Below, piece after piece: positions 18,128 to 27,262 of a stretch of DNA of 45,489 nucleotides. Below the pieces are notes generated by a model that saw only the letters and a list, made by a program, of their open reading frames with translations, had not been told where the DNA came from and did no database searches. The translations under genes were made by a program, and so were the position numbers. Origin of the DNA: Alphaproteobacteria bacterium (GTDB lineage Bacteria; Pseudomonadota; Alphaproteobacteria; UBA9219; RGZA01); assembly GCA_033762625.1 (NCBI GenBank), contig JANRLI010000026.1, positions 1 through 45,489 of the forward strand, written 5' to 3'. The number at the start of each line of letters is the position of its first letter. Position 1 is the first letter of the stretch.

Positions 18128-20437
18128 CTAAACTGTCTCTTTTTCAGGTGCAGCCTTCTTACTTTCTTCTTTTTTATCGGGATAGGTAAATGTCAGCTTA
18201 TCGCCCGCGACATCCACCAATACTGCGCCGCCTTTGGCCAATTTGCCAAACAGCAATTCATCAGCCAGCGGCTTCTTGATATTTTCCTGAATGACACGCG
18301 CTAATGGACGCGCACCGTATAACGGGTCATAGCCCTTATCGCCGAGCCAGTTACGTGCAGCATCAGAAAGGCTGATGGTAACCTGACGATCGGAAAGCTG
18401 GGCTTCGAGTTGCAGCACAAACTTCTCGACCACACGGCCTATCGTTTCCTTGCCCAATGCTTTAAACGGCACAATAGCATCAAGGCGATTGCGGAATTCC
18501 GGCGTGAACAGGCGATTAATCGCTTCCATATCCTCGCCTTCTCTCACCTCGCGGTTAAAGCCGATGGTATGTTTGACCATATCTGCCGCGCCTGCATTGG
18601 TGGTCATAATCAGAATAACATTACGGAAATCAACGGCCTTGCCGTTGTTATCGGTCAGCTTTCCATAATCCATCACCTGTAAAAGGATATTGAATAAATC
18701 AGGATGCGCTTTTTCAACTTCATCAAGCAGCAGGACGCAGTGCGGATGCTGTTCTACTGCATCGGTTAGCAAACCGCCTTGATCAAACCCAACATATCCG
18801 GGAGGAGCGCCGATCAAGCGTGATACGCTATGGCGTTCCATGTATTCGGACATATCAAAACGCTTCAGCTCGATACCAAGGGAACGTGATAACTGGCGTG
18901 CAACTTCGGTTTTGCCAACCCCTGTTGGACCAGCAAATAAATAGGAGCCAATCGGTTTCTCAGCATCACGAAGACCAGCGCGTGATAATTTAATCGCGGT
19001 AACCAGACCATCAATCGCCTGATCTTGGCCATAGACCATGGTTTTCAAATCGCGGTCGAGATTGCGAAGGACTTCGCGGTCATCTTGCGTAACATTCTTG
19101 GGCGGGATACGCGCCATAGTCGCAACCACGCCTTCAATATCTTTCACCTGAATGTTCTTTTTGCGTTTGGCCGCTGGCAAAAGTTTCTGTGCAGCCCCCA
19201 CTTCATCAAGGACATCAATTGCCTTATCCGGCAATTTACGATCACCAATGTAGCGTGCGGAGAGCTCAACCGCGCTGCGTATCGCTTGTTCAGAATACTT
19301 CACATCATGATGTTTTTCATAATAAGGCTTTAGACCCATGAGGATTTTAACCGAATCCTCCACGCTTGGTTCGGTTACATCAATTTTCTGGAAACGGCGC
19401 ACGAGCGCTCGGTCTTTTTCAAAATAGCTGCGGTATTCCTTGTAAGTCGTTGAACCAATGCAGCGCAACTCGCCGCTCGACAACGCAGGCTTCAGCAAAT
19501 TCGACGCATCCATCGACCCGCCAGATGTAGCGCCAGCACCAATCACCGTATGGATCTCATCAATAAATAAAATCGCACCGGGCATTTCCTTGATTTCATG
19601 CAGAACATTTTTGAGGCGTTCTTCAAAATCCCCGCGGTAACGGGTTCCCGCAAGCAACGCACCCATATCAAGTGCAAAAATAACCGCGCCATTCAAAACT
19701 TCAGGCACTTCGTTTTTAATGATGCGGCGCGCCAATCCTTCGGCAATTGCAGTTTTACCAACACCCGGATCACCCACGTATAGCGGATTGTTTTTGGAAC
19801 GACGGCAAAGGATTTGAATGGTTCTATCCACTTCTTTTTCCCGGCCAATGAGCGGATCAATCTTACCTTGATTGGCTTTTTCATTGAGGTTGATGCAATA
19901 AGCCGATAGCGCATCCTTACCCGTTTTGACCTTCTGGTCAGCGCTTGCATCTTCATCCGTGCCAGACGGCGTTGCGCCAGCTTTTGCAGAGCCTTGGCCC
20001 GATTTGGTGATGCCGTGCGAGATATAATTCACTGCATCAAAGCGTGTCATATCCTGACTTTGCAGGAAGAAAACCGAATGGCTTTCACGCTCGGAAAAAA
20101 GCGAAACGAGCACATTTGCACCAGTTACTTCTTCACGGCCTGCCGACTGAACATGAATGGCAGCGCGCTGCAATACGCGCTGAAAGCCTGCCGTTGGTTT
20201 GGCTTCAGAAACACCGGGGTTAATCAACCCTGATAATTCTTCTTCCATATATAAATTTAAATCCTGGCGGATTTTATCAAGGTTCACACCGCATGCACGC
20301 ATTACGGCAACAGCATCCTGATCTTCGGTAAGCGCCAGAAGTAAATGTTCAAGGGTTGCAAATTCATGATGGTTCTGGTTTGCCAAAGCGATGGCACGAT
20401 GCAATGTCTGTTCAAGGCGCGGCGATAACATTCCCAT
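18128..20437 (-). CDS. clpA: ATP-dependent Clp protease ATP-binding subunit ClpA
   Basis: A 769-residue AAA+ unfoldase. The Clp N-domain (1-145) is followed by D1 with Walker A GDPGVGKT (222-229) and Walker B ILFIDEIHT, and D2 with Walker A GPTGVGKT (503-510). A ClpP-docking IGF loop (HTIGFNRE) is present. The linker at about 145-172 is Gly/Ala/Asp-rich and looks flexible. It threads substrates into ClpP, which is not in the window. GGAG inside the last codons of clpS serves as ribosome site, and the gap to clpS is 7 bases. Confidence 0.97.
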   Translation of the reverse strand: MGMLSPRLEQTLHRAIALANQNHHEFATLEHLLLALTEDQDAVAVMRACGVNLDKIRQDLNLYMEEELSGLINPGVSEAKPTAGFQRVLQRAAIHVQSAGREEVTGANVLVSLFSERESHSVFFLQSQDMTRFDAVNYISHGITKSGQGSAKAGATPSGTDEDASADQKVKTGKDALSAYCINLNEKANQGKIDPLIGREKEVDRTIQILCRRSKNNPLYVGDPGVGKTAIAEGLARRIIKNEVPEVLNGAVIFALDMGALLAGTRYRGDFEERLKNVLHEIKEMPGAILFIDEIHTVIGAGATSGGSMDASNLLKPALSSGELRCIGSTTYKEYRSYFEKDRALVRRFQKIDVTEPSVEDSVKILMGLKPYYEKHHDVKYSEQAIRSAVELSARYIGDRKLPDKAIDVLDEVGAAQKLLPAAKRKKNIQVKDIEGVVATMARIPPKNVTQDDREVLRNLDRDLKTMVYGQDQAIDGLVTAIKLSRAGLRDAEKPIGSYLFAGPTGVGKTEVARQLSRSLGIELKRFDMSEYMERHSVSRLIGAPPGYVGFDQGGLLTDAVEQHPHCVLLLDEVEKAHPDLFNILLQVMDYGKLTDNNGKAVDFRNVILIMTTNAGAADMVKHTIGFNREVREGEDMEAINRLFTPEFRNRLDAIVPFKALGKETIGRVVEKFVLQLEAQLSDRQVTISLSDAARNWLGDKGYDPLYGARPLARVIQENIKKPLADELLFGKLAKGGAVLVDVAGDKLTFTYPDKKEESKKAAPEKETV

Positions 20438-20444
20438 ACGGCGG

Positions 20445-20795
20445 TTACTCCTTTTCCATAATACATTGCAGCGGGTACTGGTTACGCTTTGCGTAATCCA
20501 TCACCAGCATCACTTTGGTTTCGGCAATTTCAAAGGTAAACACACCACATAGTCCCACACCACGGCGGTGAACATGCAGCATGATTCGCGTCGCCTCTTC
20601 TTGCGATTTATTGAAAAACTGTTCGAGTACCTGCACCACGAATTCCATGGGCGTGTAGTCGTCATTGAGCAGCATTACTTTGTAAAGAGCTGGCTTTTTG
20701 GTTTTTGGCTTTGTTTTGACGGCAATACCGGTCTGAAAGCCGGCATCACCGCCGCCTTCTTTTTCGTCATTTGCTGTAATACGAGCTACTGTCAT
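20445..20795 (-). CDS. clpS: ClpS, N-end-rule adaptor for ClpAP
   Basis: About 116 residues. The ClpS core is clear: [20 protein letters not shown] (N-degron binding pocket), [20 protein letters not shown] and EIAETKV. It hands proteins with bulky N-terminal residues to ClpA. The open frame extends to 20882, but that part would cross a terminator hairpin and a hydrophobic non-family sequence; the ATG at 20795 ([15 protein letters not shown]) gives the normal length. No strong ribosome site is seen. It forms an operon with clpA. Confidence 0.93.
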   Translation of the reverse strand: MTVARITANDEKEGGGDAGFQTGIAVKTKPKTKKPALYKVMLLNDDYTPMEFVVQVLEQFFNKSQEEATRIMLHVHRRGVGLCGVFTFEIAETKVMLVMDYAKRNQYPLQCIMEKE

Positions 20796-20851
20796 CTTAT
20801 TAGTGATATAGGGTAAACCTAAATAAAAGCTAACCGATAATGCACTAATAA

Positions 20852-20879
20852 AAAACCCCAGTATTTCTACCGGGGTTTT
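20852..20879 (-). terminator. Intrinsic terminator between phasin 2 and clpS
   Basis: Stem aaaacccc / ggggtttt (20852-20859 with 20872-20879), with further pairing possible inside. Read on the minus strand it continues into TTATTAG after a T-rich 3' arm. It is 39 bases past the phasin 2 stop. Confidence 0.8.
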
Positions 20880-20917
20880 CAATGTAGTTTTTGGTAAATA
20901 ATTAGGAAATAAGCAAA

Positions 20918-21469
20918 TTATGCGGCGCGGTTTGCACGGCTGCTTACTTTTTCCACAACTTCTGAAACGCGGGCGCTGATTGGCTCAGCAGCTTGACTGC
21001 TGCAACGCACTGCGATTTCGGAGATCTTGGTGGTATCCGCCATAATGCTATCGAAAGAGGTACGCATGAACTGGGTTTGCAATTCCATCAGGTCGCGAAG
21101 GTTTTTAACGCCCATCATGGCCTTACCGGTGCTCATTGCGGTTTGTAGGGATTGCTGGATCGAGTTGATAACAGTTTCGTTTACATCCTTGATACCTTCA
21201 GCAATAACGCTGACAGCCTGCACGGTTGCATCAAGGTTGTTGCGGTTGAAATGAGCCGCTTCTTCAAGGCGGGTAGAAAGTTCACGGTTGGCTTTTTCAA
21301 TATGTTCGGCTGCGTTCTGCATTTTAGTCTCCATTGTTCTGGCCATTGTTGTGACCATGGTATCGGTCATATTATTGGCAACGTTACGTCTAACTTTATC
21401 AAATGTTGCTGCATTACTTGCTGGCAGCACTGATTTAATCGTTTTCTTTGTAGATGTTTTGGATGACAT
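20918..21469 (-). CDS. Phasin family protein (phasin 2)
   Basis: A 183-residue helical protein. After a Lys/Ser/Thr-rich start come long amphipathic helices ([20 protein letters not shown]) and the phasin-domain pattern [20 protein letters not shown], then [20 protein letters not shown], which matches the phasin_2 domain end. It is expected on polyhydroxyalkanoate granules. It differs from phasin 1 in sequence and length, so the two are not recent duplicates. GAGG is 9 bases before the ATG. Its upstream region carries a clear promoter with a palindrome at the start site, and a terminator follows. Confidence 0.85.
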   Translation of the reverse strand: MSSKTSTKKTIKSVLPASNAATFDKVRRNVANNMTDTMVTTMARTMETKMQNAAEHIEKANRELSTRLEEAAHFNRNNLDATVQAVSVIAEGIKDVNETVINSIQQSLQTAMSTGKAMMGVKNLRDLMELQTQFMRTSFDSIMADTTKISEIAVRCSSQAAEPISARVSEVVEKVSSRANRAA

Positions 21470-21535
21470 TCAATTAATCCTCAATAAAACGGCAAATCAT
21501 CAAATATGTGCAAATAACAGGCATTTACCAGTTTT

Positions 21536-21546
21536 TTGCACTGCAA
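21536..21546. promoter_or_regulatory. TTGCACTGCAA palindrome, candidate PhaR-type operator
   Basis: A perfect 11-base palindrome containing TGC-N3-GCA. It lies 4-14 bases downstream of the -10 of the phasin 2 promoter, exactly over the expected transcription start. PhaR repressors of PHA granule genes in Paracoccus and Rhodobacter recognise related TGC/GCA palindromes; the link is inferred. Confidence 0.45.
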
Positions 21547-21549
21547 CAT

Positions 21550-21578
21550 ATTTAGTCCCCTTAACCATACTAAGTCAA
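21550..21578 (-). promoter_or_regulatory. Sigma-70-type promoter for phasin 2
   Basis: On the minus strand, TTGACT (21573-21578) and CTAAAT (21550-21555) are separated by exactly 17 bases. The octamer TTAACCAT (21561-21568, plus strand) lies within the spacer. The predicted start is near 21543, giving a leader of about 74 bases. Confidence 0.55.
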
Positions 21579-21618
21579 CTGAAATATGGTTTAATGAGCA
21601 TTTAGCCGCAATCAAAGG

Positions 21619-21651
21619 TTAAAGCAAAATTAACCATAATCACCAGATACT
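21619..21651 (+). promoter_or_regulatory. CtrA-like box and -10 upstream of the D-Ala-D-Ala carboxypeptidase gene
   Basis: TTAA-N7-TTAAC at 21619-21634 matches the CtrA consensus. GATACT at 21646-21651 could be the -10, which puts the box over the -35 region, as in CtrA-activated promoters. TTAACCAT occurs at 21630 and again at 21561. The rest of 21470-21752 is A/T-rich with no gene. Confidence 0.5.
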
Positions 21652-21752
21652 TAAGGCGGTTTCAGGAAACAAATCATTTGCAAGGCCGCTGATTTGCTCC
21701 GTATTTTAACGATAGAAAAAAGCACAAAAACCAACGCAAGCGAGTATACGAA

Positions 21753-23006
21753 GTGCGGAATCGTCCATTTCAGAAACATAACATTCTATCAGTTTGCTTA
21801 TTTGCATTCGCACTTTTATTCAGCCACCAATCAATCGCAGCACCCGGCGCAGACTTAATTGCTGAAGCAGATACCGGCAGAATTTTGTACGGCGATAATA
21901 TTTATAGCCTTCGTCATCCTGCATCGCTGACAAAAATCATGACGTTGTACATGGTATTTGCCGCGCTTGATCAAGGACGGTTGAGTTTAAGCGATACGCT
22001 TCCTGTTTCGGATTACGCAAGCACCATGCCGCCATCCAAATTGGGTTTAAAGCCTGGTGAACGCATTCGTGTGCGCGATGCCATTTTGGGATTGGTTACG
22101 CAATCTGCAAATGATGTTGCTGTTGTGCTTGGTGAAGCAATTGGTGGAAGCGAATGGCGTTTTGGTGAAATGATGACACAGCAAGCGCGTGCATTAGGTA
22201 TGAAGCGCACGATATATCGCAATGCATCAGGCCTGCATGATGATGAACAAGTTACCACCGCGTTTGATCAAGCGATTTTAGCGCGCGCGATGCTGTACCA
22301 CTTTCCAAAATATTACAGTTTTTTCAAAACACGCGCCTACACATGGGAAGGTGTAACGCATAAGAACCATAACCATTTGATGGGTCGTTATGAAGGCATG
22401 GATGGCATTAAAACCGGCTTCATACGTCAGTCCGGATTTAATCTTGTGGCTTCCGCCCGTCGCTATGGCAAGCGCCTGATCGGTGTTGTGTTTGGCGGCA
22501 AAACCGCGAAGCTACGCGATAACCGTATGGCACAATTACTGGATAATGGATTTCAACGAGTCCTTGCCGAAGGCCGTGTGAACACCCGTATGGCGGCCAT
22601 TCCTGTTATTCAAAATGATGCGGATGCAGCGGATGTGAGCACCGATGGCTCAGGTTCCGCAACACCCATCGCACAAGGCGATGATGAAAGCGATGATGGT
22701 GCAACAGATACAGCGGCGCCATCCACATCCGCACTAATTAAACAAACACAAACCGTGATTGCACAAAAGACATGGGCCATTCAGGTCGGTGCATATGATA
22801 GCAAAAAAAAAGGCTCGGCAGCCCTTAGCGCTGCAAAAAGCAAAGCGCCTAGCTCCCTTAAACAATCAAAACCTTTAATTGTTAGCGCGAAAAACGGGCG
22901 CAAAACCATTTACCGCGCACGTCTAACGGGTTTATCAGAACAAGCCGCGCGGTCAGCATGCGCCACGCTTGGCAAAACCTGCATCGCATTGCCGCCACGC
23001 AGTTAA
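21753..23006 (+). CDS. D-alanyl-D-alanine carboxypeptidase with C-terminal SPOR domain
   Basis: A 417-residue penicillin-binding protein of the DacA/PBP5 type that trims the terminal D-Ala from peptidoglycan stem peptides. A signal peptide (about 1-30, ending HQSIAAPGA) exports it. The three active-site motifs are SLTK (58-61), SAN (118-120) and KTG (220-222). After an Asp/Ser/Ala-rich linker (about 285-330) a SPOR domain follows (TWAIQVGAYDSKKKGSAAL to the end), which binds denuded glycan at division sites. The start is GTG at 21753 with no strong ribosome site; no ATG fits the signal peptide. Convergent with tlyA; the stops overlap. Confidence 0.93.
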   Translation: MRNRPFQKHNILSVCLFAFALLFSHQSIAAPGADLIAEADTGRILYGDNIYSLRHPASLTKIMTLYMVFAALDQGRLSLSDTLPVSDYASTMPPSKLGLKPGERIRVRDAILGLVTQSANDVAVVLGEAIGGSEWRFGEMMTQQARALGMKRTIYRNASGLHDDEQVTTAFDQAILARAMLYHFPKYYSFFKTRAYTWEGVTHKNHNHLMGRYEGMDGIKTGFIRQSGFNLVASARRYGKRLIGVVFGGKTAKLRDNRMAQLLDNGFQRVLAEGRVNTRMAAIPVIQNDADAADVSTDGSGSATPIAQGDDESDDGATDTAAPSTSALIKQTQTVIAQKTWAIQVGAYDSKKKGSAALSAAKSKAPSSLKQSKPLIVSAKNGRKTIYRARLTGLSEQAARSACATLGKTCIALPPRS

Positions 23007-23749
23007 ATCTGCTTATCATTTTTCTTGGCACAGACCAAAAATTCTTTATTGCCTTCTGCACCCGTGATAGGGCTTTCAATCACGCCCCGCACGTTCCATT
23101 TCATTTCTGTACTTAGCCAGTTTTGAATATCTGCGCAGACTTCTTCGTGTAGTAGCGGGTCACGCACAATCCCCCCCTTGCCTACACGTTCCTTACCAAC
23201 TTCAAACTGCGGCTTAATCAGTGCAACCAATAGTGCATGTGGTTTTGCAAGATTAAGCGCCGCAGGCAAAACGGTTTTCAAACTGATAAAACTGGCGTCA
23301 CATACGATGAAATCAGGAGCATCGGGAATGTGCTCTGCATTAAGCGTGCGTGCATTTGTTTTCTCCATGACAATAACGGATGGATTTTCGCGCAAGCTGT
23401 ATGCCAGCTGATTATGCCCAACATCTACCGCATAAATTTTTGCTGCACCATTGCGCAACAACACATCGGTAAAGCCGCCTGTGGATGCACCCACATCCAC
23501 GCATATCCACCCTGCAGGATTGATATTGAAATGCGTTAGTGCCGCAGCAAGCTTTACCCCGCCACGTGATACATAGGGATGATCTTTGCCTTTCACTTCG
23601 ATAACCGCATCATCATCAAAGGCCGCACTGGATTTATCGATACGTTTGGTTCCAACGTAAACAAGTCCCGCCATCACAAAGGCCTGCGCCTTGCTGCGTG
23701 TTTCCGCCAATCCCCTTTCAACAAGCAACTGGTCGATGCGTTTTTTCAT
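23003..23749 (-). CDS. tlyA: TlyA-type rRNA 2'-O-methyltransferase/hemolysin-like protein
   Basis: A 248-residue protein: an N-terminal S4 RNA-binding domain (MKKRIDQLLVERGLAETRSK) and an FtsJ-type methyltransferase with VDVGASTGGFTDVLLRNGA, then VCDASFISL and LIKPQFEVG. In Mycobacterium, TlyA methylates riboses in 16S and 23S rRNA. The open frame continues upstream to 23803, but family members begin at MKKR, so 23749 is chosen. Normally dxs lies between ispA and tlyA in alphaproteobacteria; it is missing here. Confidence 0.93.
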   Translation of the reverse strand: MKKRIDQLLVERGLAETRSKAQAFVMAGLVYVGTKRIDKSSAAFDDDAVIEVKGKDHPYVSRGGVKLAAALTHFNINPAGWICVDVGASTGGFTDVLLRNGAAKIYAVDVGHNQLAYSLRENPSVIVMEKTNARTLNAEHIPDAPDFIVCDASFISLKTVLPAALNLAKPHALLVALIKPQFEVGKERVGKGGIVRDPLLHEEVCADIQNWLSTEMKWNVRGVIESPITGAEGNKEFLVCAKKNDKQI

Positions 23750-23775
23750 GGAGCACGACTTCTTTAGAGCGATAA

Positions 23776-23803
23776 GTGTGCCCATAATTTTTAATGGGCG
23801 CAC
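23776..23803. repeat. Hairpin between ispA and tlyA
   Basis: Arms gtgtgcccat (23776-23785) and atgggcgcac (23794-23803) pair with one mismatch around an 8-base A/T loop. There is no T-run after the stem on either strand, so it is not a clear terminator. It is the only structure in the short ispA-tlyA gap. Confidence 0.5.
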
Positions 23804-23832
23804 CGCGAGCTTATGCGCGCGTTAAATAAAAA

Positions 23833-24732
23833 CTAGAATTCGCGCTCAACAACGAAGCGTGCCACTTGTTCGAGATGCTTTGCTCGGCCTTCAAAAATGC
23901 CAAGGTGACGGGCAGCTTGATCGGACAACAAATTGGCTTGTGCGCGTGCGCGTTCTGCGCCCAAGATGGACACAAAGGTTGCCTTGCCAGCCTTTTCATC
24001 GCGCTGAACAGGCTTGCCTGTTTTGGCTTCATTGCCTTCGGCATCAAGCAAATCATCGATAATCTGGAACGCAAGCCCCAAATCATGCGCATAAGCACGT
24101 AGCGCATTGCGTTGTGGCGGTGATGCCTTCCCCAAAATCGCGCCCATTTCGCATGACACGGCAATCAGTTCGCCAGTTTTCATACGTTGCAAACGTGTAA
24201 TCGCGCCGATATCCAGCGATGTGGTTTCAGCGATCAGATCCAGCATCTGCCCGCCCACCATACCGTTTGCGCCAGAAGCCTTAGCTAATGCCGTCACCAA
24301 TGAACAACGCACATTTGGATCTTCGTGCGTTTCAGGATTAGATAAAATTTCGAATGCGTAGGTCAACAATGCGTCGCCAGCCAAAATGGCCGTCGCATCA
24401 TCAAACTTTTTGTGCACGGTAGGATAGCCACGGCGCAAATCGGAATTATCCATCGCTGGCAAATCATCATGGATAAGCGAATAGCAGTGAACGAATTCAA
24501 CGGCGGATGCTGCACGCAGTGCAGAACGGTCATTCACGCCAAACAGATAAGCCGAACAAGTCAATAAAAACGGGCGTAAGCGCTTACCCCCGTTTAATGA
24601 GCCATAACGCATGGCATCGAATAATTTGCGTTCAGCTATGCCTGCCTCCGGCAGCAAAAACGCCATCATTTTTTCTGTTTCGCTGGCTGCATCGGCCATG
24701 GCGTTTTTTAAATCTTGGCTTAACGAAGGCAT
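23833..24732 (-). CDS. ispA: Farnesyl/geranyl diphosphate synthase
   Basis: A 299-residue short-chain trans-prenyltransferase joining isopentenyl diphosphate to allylic diphosphates for ubiquinone and undecaprenyl precursors. Motifs are LNGGKRLRPFLL (47-57), the first Asp-rich motif LIHDDLPAMDNSDLRRG (with D89, D90, D95) and the second FQIIDDLLDAEG. GNEAKTGKP and KATFVS are also typical of IspA. The ATG at 24732 has AGGAAA 6 bases upstream; an earlier ATG at 24789 would overlap xseB and is less likely. It forms an operon with xseB. Confidence 0.95.
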   Translation of the reverse strand: MPSLSQDLKNAMADAASETEKMMAFLLPEAGIAERKLFDAMRYGSLNGGKRLRPFLLTCSAYLFGVNDRSALRAASAVEFVHCYSLIHDDLPAMDNSDLRRGYPTVHKKFDDATAILAGDALLTYAFEILSNPETHEDPNVRCSLVTALAKASGANGMVGGQMLDLIAETTSLDIGAITRLQRMKTGELIAVSCEMGAILGKASPPQRNALRAYAHDLGLAFQIIDDLLDAEGNEAKTGKPVQRDEKAGKATFVSILGAERARAQANLLSDQAARHLGIFEGRAKHLEQVARFVVEREF

Positions 24733-24766
24733 GAAGGTTTCCTGTTTGTGTTGATTTTCAAAAGGT

Positions 24767-25069
24767 TTAATCGAGTTTGGCGGGTTCACGCTTCAGACTG
24801 CCATCATCAGCGATACTGATTTTTTCAACGGTCAGTTGTGCCTCTTTCAATTTGTTTTCGCAGTGGCGGCGAAGCGCTGCGCCGCGTTCATATGCAGCGA
24901 CAGATTCATCCAGTTTGGTTTTTCCATCTTCCAGATTGCGGACGATTTTTTCCAACTCCAGCATGGCATCTTCAAAGCTTAGCTCTGAAATTCCATCGGC
25001 GTTGGCAGGTTGTTTGGCGGAAGCAGTCATGAAGTTGCGGACTTTAGGTTTTTGTTGAGCAGCGAACAT
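24767..25069 (-). CDS. xseB: Exodeoxyribonuclease VII small subunit
   Basis: A protein of up to 100 residues. The XseB core is exact in pattern: LSFEDAMLELEKIVRNLEDG, then LDESVAAYERGAALRRHCE and KLKEAQLTVEKI. With XseA (not here) it forms the ssDNA exonuclease ExoVII. The ATG at 25069 has AGAAG about 9 bases upstream; an internal ATG at 25030 lacks a ribosome site. The gene is 34 bases before ispA, as in most proteobacteria. Confidence 0.93.
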   Translation of the reverse strand: MFAAQQKPKVRNFMTASAKQPANADGISELSFEDAMLELEKIVRNLEDGKTKLDESVAAYERGAALRRHCENKLKEAQLTVEKISIADDGSLKREPAKLD

Positions 25070-25242
25070 AAACTAAAACTTCTGCTTGCCGCAATTTTTT
25101 AAAGCATGGCAGTGGCTAAATGGGTGCTATTTCTTATGTGATTCCAGTAGTTTAAACCCAATAAACACCTATTTTGGCTCAAAATGACCAAAAAGCTTTG
25201 ATTTTAGAAGGACATTATATATAGGTACCCGCCATTAGTTGC

Positions 25243-25271
25243 TTGTATGAAGTGTACTAATTTGGTACACA
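25243..25271 (+). promoter_or_regulatory. rrf2-suf promoter with overlapping palindromic operator
   Basis: GTGTAC (25252-25257) and GTACAC (25265-25270) form a perfect inverted repeat with a 7-base spacer. It lies between a -35-like TTGTAT (about 25243-25248) and a -10-like TACACA with 17-base spacing, 8 bases before the ATG. This is where an autoregulating Rrf2 repressor would bind. The rest of 25070-25278 is A/T-rich without a gene. Confidence 0.5.
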
Positions 25272-25278
25272 TTAAGCC

Positions 25279-25755
25279 ATGGTTCGTCTCAGCAAACTCA
25301 CTGATTACGCTGTAGTCCTGCTTACCCAGATAGTGCGCAGGGATGGGAAAATTGCAACTACTGCAAACTTGTCTGCGAGCACCGGGCTGCCCCACCCGAC
25401 GGTCTCAAAAGTTTTGAAGCGTTTGACCAAAACAGGTTTGCTGACTGCGCAACGCGGTGCAACAGGCGGTTATTCACTTGCAAGGGCAGCAGAGCATATT
25501 TCAATCGCAGACGTTGTTACAGCACTGGATGGCCCTATTGCGATGACCGATTGCGCAGAAGGTTCGCACCATTCGTGCCAAATGGAAAAAAATTGTCCCA
25601 TCAACGGGAATTGGAACCGCGTAAATTTGGCAATACGTAATGCATTGCAAAGCGTAAGCTTGGCGGAGATGGCAAATGACATCCGCCCTTTTGTGAAGAC
25701 CTATGAAAAGCGTCCGGCAGAAAAATTAAATTCCGCACAAACGAAGTATCAATGA
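25279..25755 (+). CDS. Rrf2-family Fe-S regulator of the SUF operon (IscR/SufR-like)
   Basis: A 158-residue Rrf2 transcription factor. The winged helix covers about 1-80 ([17 protein letters not shown], then [19 protein letters not shown] and [17 protein letters not shown]). Three cysteines, C92, C100 and C106, are arranged like the [2Fe-2S] ligands of IscR. It probably senses Fe-S status and controls the suf genes that follow 7 bases later. No ribosome site is visible; the transcript may be nearly leaderless. A palindrome covers the likely promoter. Confidence 0.92.
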   Translation: MVRLSKLTDYAVVLLTQIVRRDGKIATTANLSASTGLPHPTVSKVLKRLTKTGLLTAQRGATGGYSLARAAEHISIADVVTALDGPIAMTDCAEGSHHSCQMEKNCPINGNWNRVNLAIRNALQSVSLAEMANDIRPFVKTYEKRPAEKLNSAQTKYQ

Positions 25756-25762
25756 GAACAGC

Positions 25763-27262
25763 ATGACCATGTTAAAAGAATCTGGAGCAGAAGAATTATC
25801 GGGCAAAGCCCGAACCTTGTCCGAATTAAAGCCACTGACCGATAAGGGTTACAGCCAAGGCTTTGTCACGGATATTGAACAAGAATTCTCGCCAAAAGGT
25901 CTCAGCGAAGATACGGTGCGCTTTATTTCCGCGAAAAAAGAAGAACCTGAATGGTTGTTGGAATGGCGCTTAAAGGCCTATCGCCATTGGCTTACCATGG
26001 AAGAGCCTGATTGGGCGAAGTTGAACCACCCGCCGATTGATTATCAGGCTGCATATTATTACGCCGCGCCCAAGAAGAAAGATAAGTTGAAAAGCCTTGA
26101 TGAGGTAGACCCGCAGCTTTTGGAAACCTATAAAAAACTGGGCATCCCATTACATGAACAGGAATTGCTCGCGGGCGTGGAACCCACTATTGCCGTTGAT
26201 GCGGTGTTTGACTCGGTATCAGTTGCAACTACCTTCAAGAAAAAGCTGGAAGATATCGGCGTTATATTCTGCGCAATTAGCGAAGCAGTTCAAAAGTATC
26301 CTGATCTGGTAAAAGAATATCTGGGCAGTGTTGTTCCTTATTCCGATAATTATTTTGCTACATTGAATTGCGCGGTATTTACCGATGGTTCCTTTGTCTA
26401 TATCCCAAAGGGCGTGCGTTGCCCGATGGAACTTTCCACCTATTTCCGCATCAACGCCGAAAACACCGGACAGTTTGAACGAACATTGATTATCGCAGAT
26501 GAAGGTTCATATGTATCGTATCTGGAAGGATGCACCGCGCCAAAACGCGATGAAAATCAATTGCATGCTGCTGTAGTTGAACTCGTTGCACACGATAATG
26601 CACAGATCAAATATTCCACCGTACAGAACTGGTACCCCGGCGATGAAAACGGCAAGGGCGGCATTTACAATTTCGTGACCAAACGCGGCGCTTGCCGCGG
26701 CCACCATTCCAAAATTTCATGGACGCAGGTGGAAACCGGAAGTGCTATCACATGGAAATACCCAAGCTGCATATTGCAAGGCGACCACTCCGTTGGTGAG
26801 TTTTACTCGGTTGCGATGACTAATCATTATCAGCAGGCCGATACCGGCACAAAAATGATTCATATTGGTAAAAATACACGCTCCACCATCGTGTCAAAAG
26901 GCATTTCGGCTGGCAAAGGCCAAAATACCTATCGTGGGCTTGTTAAAATCATGCCAAAGGCAAATGGCGCACGCAACCACACACAATGCGATAGTTTGCT
27001 GATTGGCAATACATGCGGCGCACACACTATTCCGTATATCGAAAGCAAGAACCGTTCTGCGCGACTGGAACATGAAGCAACAACATCAAAAATATCCGAA
27101 GATCAGCTCTTTTATTGTCGTCAACGCGGTCTATCTCAGGAAGATGCGGTGGGCATGATTGTGAACGGATTTTGCAAGGAAGTATTAAACGAACTGCCGA
27201 TGGAATTTGCCGTAGAAGCACAAAAATTATTGAGTATCAGTTTAGAAGGAAGCGTTGGATGA
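25763..27262 (+). CDS. sufB: Fe-S cluster assembly scaffold SufB
   Basis: A 499-residue SufB, the scaffold on which SufBC2D builds clusters. Visible: [73 protein letters not shown] and the conserved Cys region [18 protein letters not shown] near the C-terminus. Full length. The ATG at 25763 has GAGAA upstream; an ATG two codons later is possible. Its last bases overlap the sufC start (ATGA). Confidence 0.97.
   Translation: MTMLKESGAEELSGKARTLSELKPLTDKGYSQGFVTDIEQEFSPKGLSEDTVRFISAKKEEPEWLLEWRLKAYRHWLTMEEPDWAKLNHPPIDYQAAYYYAAPKKKDKLKSLDEVDPQLLETYKKLGIPLHEQELLAGVEPTIAVDAVFDSVSVATTFKKKLEDIGVIFCAISEAVQKYPDLVKEYLGSVVPYSDNYFATLNCAVFTDGSFVYIPKGVRCPMELSTYFRINAENTGQFERTLIIADEGSYVSYLEGCTAPKRDENQLHAAVVELVAHDNAQIKYSTVQNWYPGDENGKGGIYNFVTKRGACRGHHSKISWTQVETGSAITWKYPSCILQGDHSVGEFYSVAMTNHYQQADTGTKMIHIGKNTRSTIVSKGISAGKGQNTYRGLVKIMPKANGARNHTQCDSLLIGNTCGAHTIPYIESKNRSARLEHEATTSKISEDQLFYCRQRGLSQEDAVGMIVNGFCKEVLNELPMEFAVEAQKLLSISLEGSVG

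Noticed and set aside
20796-20882. Longer ClpS N-terminus
   Set aside because: It would translate through the phasin 2 terminator, adds a hydrophobic segment not found in ClpS, and exceeds family length.
23750-23803. Longer TlyA N-terminus
   Set aside because: Family members begin at MKKR; the added residues are encoded across the hairpin and match nothing.
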